From an uncultured Eubacteriales bacterium (GTDB lineage Bacteria; Bacillota; Clostridia; Oscillospirales; CAG-272), in NCBI GenBank assembly GCA_900547725.1, contig URHR01000001.1:1-64000 (forward strand): a stretch of 64,000 bases of DNA, given 5' to 3'. Below, piece after piece: positions 15,248 to 23,560 of the stretch. The translations under genes were made by a program, and so were the position numbers. The notes below the pieces were generated by a model. The model saw only the letters and a program-made list of their open reading frames with translations, did no database searches and was not told where the DNA came from. Positions within the stretch are counted from its first letter, which is position 1. Each line of letters opens with the position of its first letter.

Positions 15248-16983
15248 GGTCTCATCTCCCCTTTCCCGTTCGTTCCGGATTCCGCACGGGCAAATTCCAG
15301 ATAGCACTGCCGCACGGCATGATACGCCAATTTGGGCTTGCGGTATTCGTTCAGAATCCCCTTGTTGTTGAAACCACGCGCCCGATTGATGCCTGCGGCG
15401 GGGCAGGTGCGGATGTCGGCAAACTGCCAGACGAACGCGCCGACCACGGCAGGATGGCTGTGAAAGACCCGCAGGCAGTGCGCCAACAGCTTTGCCTGAT
15501 ACTCTTCGCTCCAGAGCACCGTATCCTCGTCATGACAGCCGAAAAGCGCCGCCGCGCCGAATTCGCTGTAAAGAATCGGCTTGTCAGCCACCCCGAGCGC
15601 GCGCAGGCGTTCGAGAATGCGGTCGGTGTACCCGTCCCAGTCCGAGGGATTTCCCTCATACCAACCGAGGTAGATGTTCAGGCAAACGCAATCGCAATCC
15701 TGCAGGCACAGATCCTTTTCGGGTTGGTTGGAGGCATAGACCACCAAACGGTTTCCGCCTCTCTCTTTCAGGTAGCGGTAATAGCTGCGGCTCATCTCCA
15801 CCGCCGCCGCACAATCCGACGGGATTTCGTTGTGCATGCCCCAGAAGAGGATACAGGGGTGGTTGTAGTACTGTTCCAACATTTCGCGGTGCATTTCCAG
15901 TCCCCCCGCAACGATCAGCGGGTCGGCAAGGGCTTCCCTTGAGAATCCGCAGCCCCAGATCGGAATCTCGCTCCAGAACATCAGACCGCTCTCGTCCAAC
16001 AGATCGAGAAAATCCTTTCGGTTCGGGTAATGCGACCCTCTGACAGCATTGCATCCCAGATTCCGGATCAGCTCCAGATCCCGTGCCATCAGGGTCTGCG
16101 GGAAAGCAAAGCCAAAGTCGGGGTGTTCCTCGTGGCGGTTCACCCCGCGGAATTCCACAGGACGGTGATTCAGAAGCACCTGCCCGTCCTTCACCTCGAC
16201 CAGACGGAAGCCCACGCGGTCGGCAAGGTCGTCGGTCGCGGTGGAGAGAGACAGCGTATACAGCGCGGGTGACTCCGGCGACCACAGGCGCGGCGACTGT
16301 ACGGAAAAAGTCTCTGTCGTCACCTCCCGCGTCTCATGCGGCTTCAACGTCAGGGAAACGCTTGCCGCCTCTTCCCCATCGAGTGCCACCCGGACCGCGT
16401 CGGAGGTTTCCGCGCCGGAGGCATTGTAAAGCCGCATGACCACCCGCACGGCGGCAGAGGTCAGAGCGTCATCAAGCGTGTACTCCATGCGCTCCGACAG
16501 AATCGCAATGCCGCGCAACGTCTCAACCCGAACCGAACGGATGATCCCGCCCCAATGATACCAGTCCACCTTTTTCTGCGGGATGGAATGCGCGTCAAAA
16601 CGGTTGTCGGCGCAAACCGTCAGGCGATGCCACCCCTTCGCGGCGTTCGGGACGATAAACGAAAAGCCCGTAAAGCCACCCGTGTGCGTTCCGAGGAGGT
16701 CTCCGTCAAGCCAGACCTTTGCCTTTGTCAGAACCCCGTCGAAGGTCAGCCGCAGACAGCCGCCACCCGAAAAGAAGTTCTTTTCGTAGAATACCGCACC
16801 CTCGTAGTCGAGCATTCCCTCGCGCAGATTGAAAACCGACGGAACAGAGGTAAACGCTCCGTTCGGCAGTCCCAGATTCCATTGCTCCGACTCCCCGACA
16901 TCGCAGGGGTCAGCCTGCATCCGCCATGCCCCGTCCAGACAGGCACACACGCGGGTCAGGTGTTCTTCAAACAGCCGTGCCAA
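15244..16983 (-). CDS. GH2 glycosidase, beta-glucuronidase-like
   Basis: A 579-residue cytoplasmic GH2 enzyme: sugar-binding domain (residues 1-170), immunoglobulin-like domain (170-265), TIM barrel (265-565). The acid/base is Glu in WGMHNEIPSD and the nucleophile is Glu in ILYSEFGAAAL. The segment RGFNNKGILNEYRKPK carries the Asn-x-Lys motif that in beta-glucuronidases contacts the substrate carboxylate, so a glucuronide is more likely than a galactoside. The start is TTG 16983, with AAAGGAG 8 nt upstream; no ATG fits. It lies 18 nt after the other GH2 gene and overlaps the propeller gene. Confidence 0.85.
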   Translation of the reverse strand: MARLFEEHLTRVCACLDGAWRMQADPCDVGESEQWNLGLPNGAFTSVPSVFNLREGMLDYEGAVFYEKNFFSGGGCLRLTFDGVLTKAKVWLDGDLLGTHTGGFTGFSFIVPNAAKGWHRLTVCADNRFDAHSIPQKKVDWYHWGGIIRSVRVETLRGIAILSERMEYTLDDALTSAAVRVVMRLYNASGAETSDAVRVALDGEEAASVSLTLKPHETREVTTETFSVQSPRLWSPESPALYTLSLSTATDDLADRVGFRLVEVKDGQVLLNHRPVEFRGVNRHEEHPDFGFAFPQTLMARDLELIRNLGCNAVRGSHYPNRKDFLDLLDESGLMFWSEIPIWGCGFSREALADPLIVAGGLEMHREMLEQYYNHPCILFWGMHNEIPSDCAAAVEMSRSYYRYLKERGGNRLVVYASNQPEKDLCLQDCDCVCLNIYLGWYEGNPSDWDGYTDRILERLRALGVADKPILYSEFGAAALFGCHDEDTVLWSEEYQAKLLAHCLRVFHSHPAVVGAFVWQFADIRTCPAAGINRARGFNNKGILNEYRKPKLAYHAVRQCYLEFARAESGTNGKGEMRP

Positions 16984-17001
16984 TCGTTTTTCTCCTTTGC
17001 T

Positions 17002-19335
17002 TCAGATATCCTGCTTTTCGCTCCCGATTTCCAGTCCCGCGCCGCGCAGTCCGTCGGCAGTTGCGTACAGTCTGCAGAGGGAATCCCCCGTCAGTCTGAC
17101 CGCCACGCTGATCCGCCCCATCCACATCCTGCGGGTGGGCGTAAAAATCGGCGTATGGTCGGCGTTTCCGCTCCCCGTGGAATACACCCGTCCGCCCCCG
17201 CAGGCGGTGAAGTCCACCGTGGGCGCAGCATCCGGCACTTCCCTGCCCGCGCTGTCCAGGCAATAGCAGGTAACCAGCGCCGTGTCGCCCTTCTTCACGT
17301 CCGGCGTTTCCAAGCGCAGTTTCAGCGCCACCGCCGCGCCCGTGGTCTCCCGCACGTCGGTTGCAAGAATTTCCCCATCCTTCCCGCAGCGGACTTCCAG
17401 TTTCCCGGGGCGGAAGAGCACCTGCCACTCGGCGTGCCCCGCAGGCTCGATGTCGCGTTTTCCGAGACTTTCTCCGTCAAGGAACAGCTCCGCCTGCGGT
17501 TGGTTGGTATAGACCGATACCCGTATCGGTTCGCCCTCCCGCCCCGCAAAGTTCCAGTGCGGCAGGAGATGCGCCGTCGGGGTTTCGCTCCAGAGCGCCT
17601 TGTGCTGATAGAACGCGTCTTTGGGTTGCAGATACAGATCCACCGCGCCGCTGACCGAGCAGACGCGCGGCCACACCGCCTCGCCGCGGTACTCGAACGC
17701 GTTCCAGAAGAATCCGCCCATCATCCATGGGTAGGAAAGAATCCGCTTCCATGTGTTCTCGCGGCTCATGAAAGCGCTGTTGACATCGTGGTCGTAGGCG
17801 CTGACGTAACCGTGGAGCGGGTCGTCATCATAGTACCACCCCCGCGTTGTTCCCGTTGCGCCGCACTCCGAAGAGAGGAACGGCTTGTCCGGATGCGCCG
17901 CGCGGATGCTGTCGATGTACTTCCAGAGGTAATTTGTCCCGATGACGTCCAGCTCGTCATAAACCCTGCCGCCCTTGTGGGTCACGGCGGTGAGAATCGG
18001 GCGGGAGGGGTCAAGCTTCCGCACGAGGGCACGCAGGGAGCGGCAGATGCGCACGCCACGCGGGTCGGTATGGAGCGGCTCTTCGTTTCCGATTGACCAG
18101 AAGATCACGCACGGGCGGTTGCGGTCGCGCCTGATGAGCGTTTCCAGCTGTTCCCGCCCCTCGTCGGTCGATTCAAACCACCGCGTTTCGTCCATGACCA
18201 GAAAGCCCGCCTCGTCCAGCGCTTCCATCAGTTCTTCGCTTTGCGGGTAGTGCGACGTGCGGTAGGCGTTCGCACCCATCTCCTTCATCAGCTTCACGCG
18301 GTAGCGTTGCAGAGTTTCGGGGATGACCTTTCCCGTCAGTCCGCAGCTTTCGTGCGCGCAGAAGCCTTTGAGCCGATAGGGTTTATCGTTGATAAACAAC
18401 CCCTCGTTGCAGTCGGTGCGGATCGTGCGGAAGCCGAATTTCACCTCGTCGCGGTCGGTCTCGGTCTCCCCGCAAAACACGCTTGTGCGCATGGTGTAGC
18501 GGAAGGGCGTTTCGGGAGACCACAGCTGCGGCGCGCCAACCGCAAATTCGTAGCGCAGGGTTGCAGCGTCACGCAGGGAAACGGTCGTCTCCGCGCCGGA
18601 CGTGGCAACCACCTGCCCTTCCGCGTCCAGAATTTCCCCTTTCACGGTCAGGCGCTCGTCCCGCTCGCCGGCGTTGCGCAGGGTCGTCTCGGTATGGACA
18701 ATCCAAGTGCCGTCCGCCTGCCGCTCGGGGCGTGCAAAGACGCCCCAGAGGTCAATCGCGCAAAGGTCGGTTTTGCGAAGCCGCACGGGGCGGTAAATGC
18801 CCGCGCCCTCGTACCACCAGCCCTCGTGTTCGGTCATATCGACAAACACCGCAAGCGAATTTTCCGCGCCGTACTTCACCATGTCGGTGATGTCGACCTC
18901 AAACGGCGTGTAACCGCAGAAATTGTGCTTCATCAGGCAACCGTTCAGTGTCACGGTTGCGTGCCCCGTCACGCCCTCAAACAACAGGGTCAGGCGCTTG
19001 CCCTCGTCCCCGGCGGGAACGTCAAAACGCTTGACATACCACCCGTTGTCGTATTTGCAGAAGCCGAGCGCGGCGCTGCAGGCGGGGTCGTAGCCGTCGC
19101 CCGCGAGATAATCGTGCGGGAGCGTGACCTTTTCCCAATCCTCGGAGGTGTACTCCTTCTCTTCGGTCGGGAACTGCGTTCCGTCCGTGACGTAGTGGTA
19201 GGGGGACGCGGGTCCCATCTGATAGCGCTCGGTTTTTGCGCCTTGATAGGAAATCATTTTGTGCCGCGGCGGCGTGGGACGGATGTCTCCGCGATGGAAC
19301 ATCCAGCCGTCGCAGAAAAGCTGTTCCTCTCTCAT
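17002..19335 (-). CDS. GH2 glycosidase, beta-galactosidase-like with extra C-terminal domains
   Basis: A 777-residue GH2 enzyme without signal peptide. Order: sugar-binding domain (about 1-200), Ig-like domain, TIM barrel (about 300-590) with acid/base Glu in SIGNEEPLHT and nucleophile Glu in FLSSECGATG, then C-terminal beta domains (DUF4982-like and a second Ig-like, 590-777). No Asn-x-Lys glucuronidase motif was found, so beta-galactosidase or a related exo-activity on imported oligosaccharides is more likely. ATG 19335 follows GAAGGAG. It lies 47 nt after the esterase gene, with a 10-bp hairpin in the gap. Confidence 0.87.
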   Translation of the reverse strand: MREEQLFCDGWMFHRGDIRPTPPRHKMISYQGAKTERYQMGPASPYHYVTDGTQFPTEEKEYTSEDWEKVTLPHDYLAGDGYDPACSAALGFCKYDNGWYVKRFDVPAGDEGKRLTLLFEGVTGHATVTLNGCLMKHNFCGYTPFEVDITDMVKYGAENSLAVFVDMTEHEGWWYEGAGIYRPVRLRKTDLCAIDLWGVFARPERQADGTWIVHTETTLRNAGERDERLTVKGEILDAEGQVVATSGAETTVSLRDAATLRYEFAVGAPQLWSPETPFRYTMRTSVFCGETETDRDEVKFGFRTIRTDCNEGLFINDKPYRLKGFCAHESCGLTGKVIPETLQRYRVKLMKEMGANAYRTSHYPQSEELMEALDEAGFLVMDETRWFESTDEGREQLETLIRRDRNRPCVIFWSIGNEEPLHTDPRGVRICRSLRALVRKLDPSRPILTAVTHKGGRVYDELDVIGTNYLWKYIDSIRAAHPDKPFLSSECGATGTTRGWYYDDDPLHGYVSAYDHDVNSAFMSRENTWKRILSYPWMMGGFFWNAFEYRGEAVWPRVCSVSGAVDLYLQPKDAFYQHKALWSETPTAHLLPHWNFAGREGEPIRVSVYTNQPQAELFLDGESLGKRDIEPAGHAEWQVLFRPGKLEVRCGKDGEILATDVRETTGAAVALKLRLETPDVKKGDTALVTCYCLDSAGREVPDAAPTVDFTACGGGRVYSTGSGNADHTPIFTPTRRMWMGRISVAVRLTGDSLCRLYATADGLRGAGLEIGSEKQDI

Positions 19336-19347
19336 AAAAACTCCTTC

Positions 19348-19372
19348 GGGGACAGCCGAGCAGGCTGTCCCC
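19348..19372. other. Intra-operon hairpin before the GH2 gene
   Basis: GGGGACAGCC and GGCTGTCCCC form a perfect 10-bp stem with a 5-nt loop, ending a few nt before the GAAGGAG of the GH2 gene at 19335. It may be an RNA processing or stability point, or a partial terminator separating secreted from cytoplasmic functions. Confidence 0.6.
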
Positions 19373-19382
19373 TTGCCTTGTG

Positions 19383-21266
19383 TTATGCGGGAATGCTCAG
19401 CTTCAGATTGTCAATCGTCAGCGATGTATCCTGCGCCCAAAGAACGATCGCGCTGTTCCCGGTCACATTGAACGCCTTGTCAAAGGTATAGCTTGAAGAA
19501 TACTTGCCGTTGACAAAGACCGAGACTTTGCACCCCTCTTCGGTGCTCTCCACGAGAATCGAAAGGCGGAAGGTGGTCTTTGCCGCGTCCGCATCCAGAA
19601 GCGGATTGCGGATGGACTTTTCGGTCTGCTTCGGTTCAAAGTCGATGTAGTTGGTCACAATCGGCAGTTTGACCTCGCCCTTGCCCCAACCGTTTCCGGT
19701 ATTCTGCCGCACGGACACAACCGCTGCGCCAACCTGATTGTTATCACGGTCGGTCGGGGAAAGCGCGTTATCATTGTTGAGAATCAACGAGAAAACCGCC
19801 AGTTCGGTAAAGGTCAGATCCATTTCCAGAAGGTAGGTCTTTGCGCCCGCCAATTTTGCGGCATCTACCAAGGTCAGATAGTAATCGGGGGTATCATGCC
19901 ACGGATGCTTGGAGACGGAAAGCGCGCCGTCCTTGACTTCATACGCCCATTTGTCCTTGCACTTGTCGGTCGGGGTGATCGTTTGCGTAATGCCCGCTTC
20001 GGCAGGGGTTGTCACACTTTCGAAATCCTGACTCCAGACAGTGGTCAGCTTGGTCGGCAGGCGCGGGGTGTCGTCCCCGCCCTCTTCGTAAGTGCCCTTT
20101 TCGATCGCGTCGAGCATTCCGCCCAACAGCTCGGCGTATTCTCTGTGTTCCGCCTCGGTGGGATGGTTGCCGCCCGCCGCCTGATCCGCGATGTACACAT
20201 AGTATTTCTCCGCCGCACCGCCAAGCTCATGCGTTACGCGCTTGATGATGTCGTTGTACTCGGTTTTCATCATACCGCCAACCAGAACGATGCGGCAGTC
20301 CGCGCCGTTCTTCTCGCGCACCACGGCAACGAACGCCTTCAGCTTTGCCTCAAAGTCTGCGGCGGAAAGATTCTGAAACGCATCGTTTGTTCCGACATTG
20401 AGAATCGAATAGTCCGCCTTCCGCGCAAAGCCGTACTCGGTTTTCATCGAGCGGTTGGGGCTTGCGTACTTGTAGCCCGCGAAAATGCCCGGATTTCCGA
20501 CCGTCAGGCCCTGTCCCGAAAGCGCCATGACCGAAAGATCTGCGCCCATCGCCTCGGCGATCAGATAGGGGTATGCCATCGTTGCGTCCTGATCGCTGTA
20601 AGCGCCCTTGTGGTCGCCGATCACGCCCCAACCGCAGCAGATGCTGTCGCCGACGAATTCCAGAAGCAGGTTCTTCGCCGCAGGCGCGGTCTCGGCAACC
20701 GTTCCGTCAAAGGACACGCTCTTGAGCATCGTGTTCGCCAGCGTGTAGCCCGTGACCTTGACCAAGCGGACGGTATGCGTGCCTTCGGGCAGATTCTTCA
20801 GGGTGATGGTCGCGTCACCCTTTTTCACTTCGTAGTAAGCGCTCTCGCCGTTGATGTATGCCGCGCCGTCCACATATGCGCGGAAGAAGCAGCCTTCCTT
20901 TCCCGCGCCCATATTGGTGGTGACCGAGAGGGCAAAGGTAATATCGCCCTTTCCGGTTGCAACAAACTCAATGCCCGACGCGCTCCAGTCGCAGGGAATG
21001 CCGTCCGCCATTGCTTCCATACGGGGGTCAAGCTTCTTCACCCACGCGCTGCTCCCGTTCAGTGCAAAGACGGTTCTGTCATCGGGCGTTTCGGGGTTAT
21101 CCGGCGTGTTCGACGACCCGGGCGTTTTGGTTGTTCCGTCCGCCTTCTGCGCCTCGGTTGTGGAGCGCGCGGAAGTGCCCGGGTTTTTGGAGGGGTCGTT
21201 CGTTGCGCAGGATGCGAAAGGCACTGCCATGGCAAGCGCCAGTAAAATAGCCGCTACTCGTTTCAT
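19383..21266 (-). CDS. Secreted SGNH/GDSL esterase lipoprotein, CE2-like, with C-terminal beta-sandwich module
   Basis: A 627-residue lipoprotein: signal peptide with lipobox FASC (Cys20), a Thr-rich linker, a jelly-roll domain (about 70-180), an SGNH hydrolase domain (about 190-385) with block I EFVGDSICCGWG, block III NVGTNDAF and the catalytic His in GGNHPTEAEH, then a C-terminal module (about 405-627). Jelly-roll plus SGNH is the layout of CE2 acetyl esterases, so removal of acetyl groups from surface glycans is likely. The C-terminal module is nearly identical to that of the next upstream gene (21288-22466). ATG 21266 follows AAGGAG. Confidence 0.82.
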   Translation of the reverse strand: MKRVAAILLALAMAVPFASCATNDPSKNPGTSARSTTEAQKADGTTKTPGSSNTPDNPETPDDRTVFALNGSSAWVKKLDPRMEAMADGIPCDWSASGIEFVATGKGDITFALSVTTNMGAGKEGCFFRAYVDGAAYINGESAYYEVKKGDATITLKNLPEGTHTVRLVKVTGYTLANTMLKSVSFDGTVAETAPAAKNLLLEFVGDSICCGWGVIGDHKGAYSDQDATMAYPYLIAEAMGADLSVMALSGQGLTVGNPGIFAGYKYASPNRSMKTEYGFARKADYSILNVGTNDAFQNLSAADFEAKLKAFVAVVREKNGADCRIVLVGGMMKTEYNDIIKRVTHELGGAAEKYYVYIADQAAGGNHPTEAEHREYAELLGGMLDAIEKGTYEEGGDDTPRLPTKLTTVWSQDFESVTTPAEAGITQTITPTDKCKDKWAYEVKDGALSVSKHPWHDTPDYYLTLVDAAKLAGAKTYLLEMDLTFTELAVFSLILNNDNALSPTDRDNNQVGAAVVSVRQNTGNGWGKGEVKLPIVTNYIDFEPKQTEKSIRNPLLDADAAKTTFRLSILVESTEEGCKVSVFVNGKYSSSYTFDKAFNVTGNSAIVLWAQDTSLTIDNLKLSIPA

Positions 21267-21287
21267 AGAACTCTCCTTATCGGTTTA

Positions 21288-22466
21288 TCAGTTTTTGATG
21301 GTGAGAAGTCTCAGGTTGTCGATGGTCATTGCGGTGTTCTGCGCCCAAAGAACGATTGCGCTGTTCCCGGTCACATTGAAGGCCTTATCAAAGGTATAAG
21401 AGGAACAATATACTCCGTTGGCAAAGACAGTCGTCCGGCATCCTTCTTCGGTGCTCTCTACAAGGATAGAAAGACGGAAGGTTGCCTTTGCTGCATCCAC
21501 ATTCAGGAACTCTTTGCGGATGGATTTCTCGGTCTGCTTCGGCTCAAAGTCAATATAGTTCGTCACAACCGGCTTGGTAATCGCACCGCTTCCCCAACCG
21601 TTTCCGAGGTTCTGCCGCAAAGCAATTGCCAGAGCGCCGGCCTGATTGTTGTCACGATCGGTTGCGGAAAGCGCATTATCCCCGTTGAGAAGCAGGCAAA
21701 ATACCGCCAATTCGTTGATGGTCAGATCCATTTCCAGAAGATAGGTTTTCGCCGCCTTCAACGTATTGGCATCCGCCAGAGTGAGATAGTAATCCGCATT
21801 CTCATGCCAACCGTGCTTCGGAACTGACAACTTGCCGTCAACCACTTTGACATCCCAACCGCCGCATTTCGATGTCGCGGCAATCGTTTTTGTAATTCCC
21901 GCTTCATCCGGCGTTGCCGCGCTGTCAAAATTCTGACTCAAAGCCACTTCGGCAAACACGCCGTTCCGGTCAACCGCCATTGTCACAGGCGAGGAGACAA
22001 CCGTCTCTCCGTCCTTGACGTAGACGGTAACCGAGAAGGTGACCGTCAGGTTGGACGGAACGCCCTTGATAATCGCCGCAAAAATACCCTTGGCATTCGC
22101 GTCGCCCGCAAGTTCCGCCGCAGTCACGCTCTTGGTCACGCCGTTCACCGTCTCCTTTACAGACGAATAGACCGTCGAGCCCTCCAACCCGTCTGCCGCG
22201 TTGTAAAGAACGCTCTTCTGCTCGCCGTCCGATACAAAGTTCGCGCGGATTTCCATACCGAGCGCCGTGCCGCGCAGGTCGGAAACAGTGGCAAGGAAAC
22301 GCACGTCGTGCAGGGTTTCATCGGTTGCGTTGACCGCCGTTTGCACCGAACAAAGCGTCGGCGCTGTCAGGGTCACGGTATCGGTCGGTGCTTCCTCTGC
22401 GTGCGCCGTAACGGCAAACGACAGGAGCATTGCAAGGATCAACAAAATGGGTAGAATTCGTTTCAT
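21288..22466 (-). CDS. Secreted protein with 'RF' domain and duplicated C-terminal beta-sandwich module
   Basis: A 392-residue protein with a Sec signal peptide (MKRILPILLILAMLLSFAVTAHA, cleavage near residue 23) and no lipobox. Residues about 30-160 form a domain with CSVQTAVNATDETLHDVRFLATV, also traceable in the surface proteins at 51665 and 59480. Residues about 170-392 match the C-terminus of the neighbouring esterase, sharing for instance YIDFEPKQTEKSIR and TFDKAFNVTGNSAIVLWAQ. It lacks a recognisable catalytic domain, so binding or display is likely. ATG 22466 follows GGAGGAA; it is 16 nt after the EEP gene. Confidence 0.72.
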   Translation of the reverse strand: MKRILPILLILAMLLSFAVTAHAEEAPTDTVTLTAPTLCSVQTAVNATDETLHDVRFLATVSDLRGTALGMEIRANFVSDGEQKSVLYNAADGLEGSTVYSSVKETVNGVTKSVTAAELAGDANAKGIFAAIIKGVPSNLTVTFSVTVYVKDGETVVSSPVTMAVDRNGVFAEVALSQNFDSAATPDEAGITKTIAATSKCGGWDVKVVDGKLSVPKHGWHENADYYLTLADANTLKAAKTYLLEMDLTINELAVFCLLLNGDNALSATDRDNNQAGALAIALRQNLGNGWGSGAITKPVVTNYIDFEPKQTEKSIRKEFLNVDAAKATFRLSILVESTEEGCRTTVFANGVYCSSYTFDKAFNVTGNSAIVLWAQNTAMTIDNLRLLTIKN

Positions 22467-22482
22467 CTTCTGATTCCTCCGT

Positions 22483-23415
22483 TTAAGAGTTGATTTTGAA
22501 CCGCAGAACCGTTGGGCAGTGGTCGCTGACCGACAGCAACCGCTCCTCGGCAACAATGCGGTATTCTTCCGCCCGAACGCGGGCGGTGGGATCGAAAAGG
22601 AACGCATGGTCAATTGCATAGGGGTAATGGAGCGCGGGCATTTCGTCTCTCTCCTGCTTCTCCCCTTTTCCCGAGGACGGGTGACAGGATGCGCGGTTGT
22701 CGCGCTCCGCCGCAAGGTCGTGCGTATCGCGAAACCCCAGTTCCGTCAGCCGTTTCGCGCCGCCTGCCGCAATGCCGGAATTGAAATCTCCGCAGAGCAG
22801 AACCGGGCAGGCATACGTTTCTGACAGGGCTGTCAGCTTTGCATGGATGAACTCCGCCTCTTCGGGCTGACACCACGTGCGCAGGCTGAGATGCGTGTTC
22901 GCAACCAACAGTCTGCCGCCATAGCCGCAGGGACTTCCGTTCAGCAGAACCCATGAGAGACTGCGAAACCGCGAACCGGGCTTTGCCGCCTCCGGGGCTT
23001 CCTCGGGGTATGCGTAGCGCGGGGATTCGTTGCAGGCATGGGCGGGATAGGTTTCGCGGCAGTCGTTTTTGGTGTCCACCACCGAAAAACCGTTTGCCGT
23101 GAAGTCCCACCTTCCCGCCGCTTCCTCCCGCCATCGGTCGGGGCGGTACAGAATCGGATTCCAACTCCCGCCCGGCAGCTCGCCGCTCCCCTTTGCCTCG
23201 GTATACGCTTTCCCGAGCGCGGGCAGAAACGCGGTGTCATGCCGATAGTAGTAGTCGAACTCCTGCAGGCAGATGAGATCGGGCGCGCGATCCGCGAGCC
23301 ACGCGGCGGCGCGGAGTGCACGTTCCGCAGCGGTCCGATAGACCGCCGTTCCCGGCATCCACGCGTTGAGCAGATTCCAGGATACGCAAAGGGATTCGGT
23401 CATCCGAGTTTCCAT
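22483..23415 (-). CDS. Endonuclease/exonuclease/phosphatase (EEP) family protein, cytoplasmic
   Basis: A 310-residue EEP-fold metal-dependent phosphoesterase with no signal peptide. The catalytic blocks are present: Asn in SWNLLNAW, Glu in ICLQEFDYYYR, VANTHLSLR (Asn-x-His), LLCGDFNSG, and the terminal SVSDHCPTVLRF. The substrate could be a nucleic acid, phospho-lipid or phospho-sugar. It overlaps the short peptide gene: ATG 23415 lies 15 nt inside it and a second ATG at 23403 gives an ATGA overlap. Together with 23561-25309 it forms an EEP pair flanking the peptide, a pattern repeated in locus B. Confidence 0.85.
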   Translation of the reverse strand: METRMTESLCVSWNLLNAWMPGTAVYRTAAERALRAAAWLADRAPDLICLQEFDYYYRHDTAFLPALGKAYTEAKGSGELPGGSWNPILYRPDRWREEAAGRWDFTANGFSVVDTKNDCRETYPAHACNESPRYAYPEEAPEAAKPGSRFRSLSWVLLNGSPCGYGGRLLVANTHLSLRTWCQPEEAEFIHAKLTALSETYACPVLLCGDFNSGIAAGGAKRLTELGFRDTHDLAAERDNRASCHPSSGKGEKQERDEMPALHYPYAIDHAFLFDPTARVRAEEYRIVAEERLLSVSDHCPTVLRFKINS

Positions 23416-23528
23416 GCCGCCTCGCAGTCAAGCGCGTCGCCCTGCGAAAGCGTCAGCGATCCGGTCAGAATATCCTGCGCGGACAGCTCGACGGATGCCA
23501 TCATGGGGGTTGTGTACAGCTTTTTCAT
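23400..23528 (-). CDS. Short QDILT-motif peptide (copy 1, locus A)
   Basis: A 42-residue peptide, ATG 23528, with GAGAGGTAGTT upstream. It reads: basic start MKKLYTTPMM, a short hydrophobic stretch ASVELS, the motif AQDILTGSLTLSQGD, and an acidic to amphipathic tail ending WKLG. There is no signal peptide or membrane helix. It shares layout and motif with the peptides at 51532-51651 and 61615-61767. It lies between two EEP genes, overlapping the downstream one. I do not know a function; a modified peptide precursor, a chaperone or targeting factor for the surface proteins, or a regulator are options. Confidence 0.75.
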   Translation of the reverse strand: MKKLYTTPMMASVELSAQDILTGSLTLSQGDALDCEAAWKLG

Positions 23529-23560
23529 AACTACCTCTCCTTTCTTATTTTTCGGGTTCA

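Noticed and set aside
23400..23528. Calling the QDILT peptides lantibiotic or RiPP precursors
   Set aside because: No modifying enzyme, protease or dedicated exporter is adjacent in any of the three loci; the idea stays a hypothesis.
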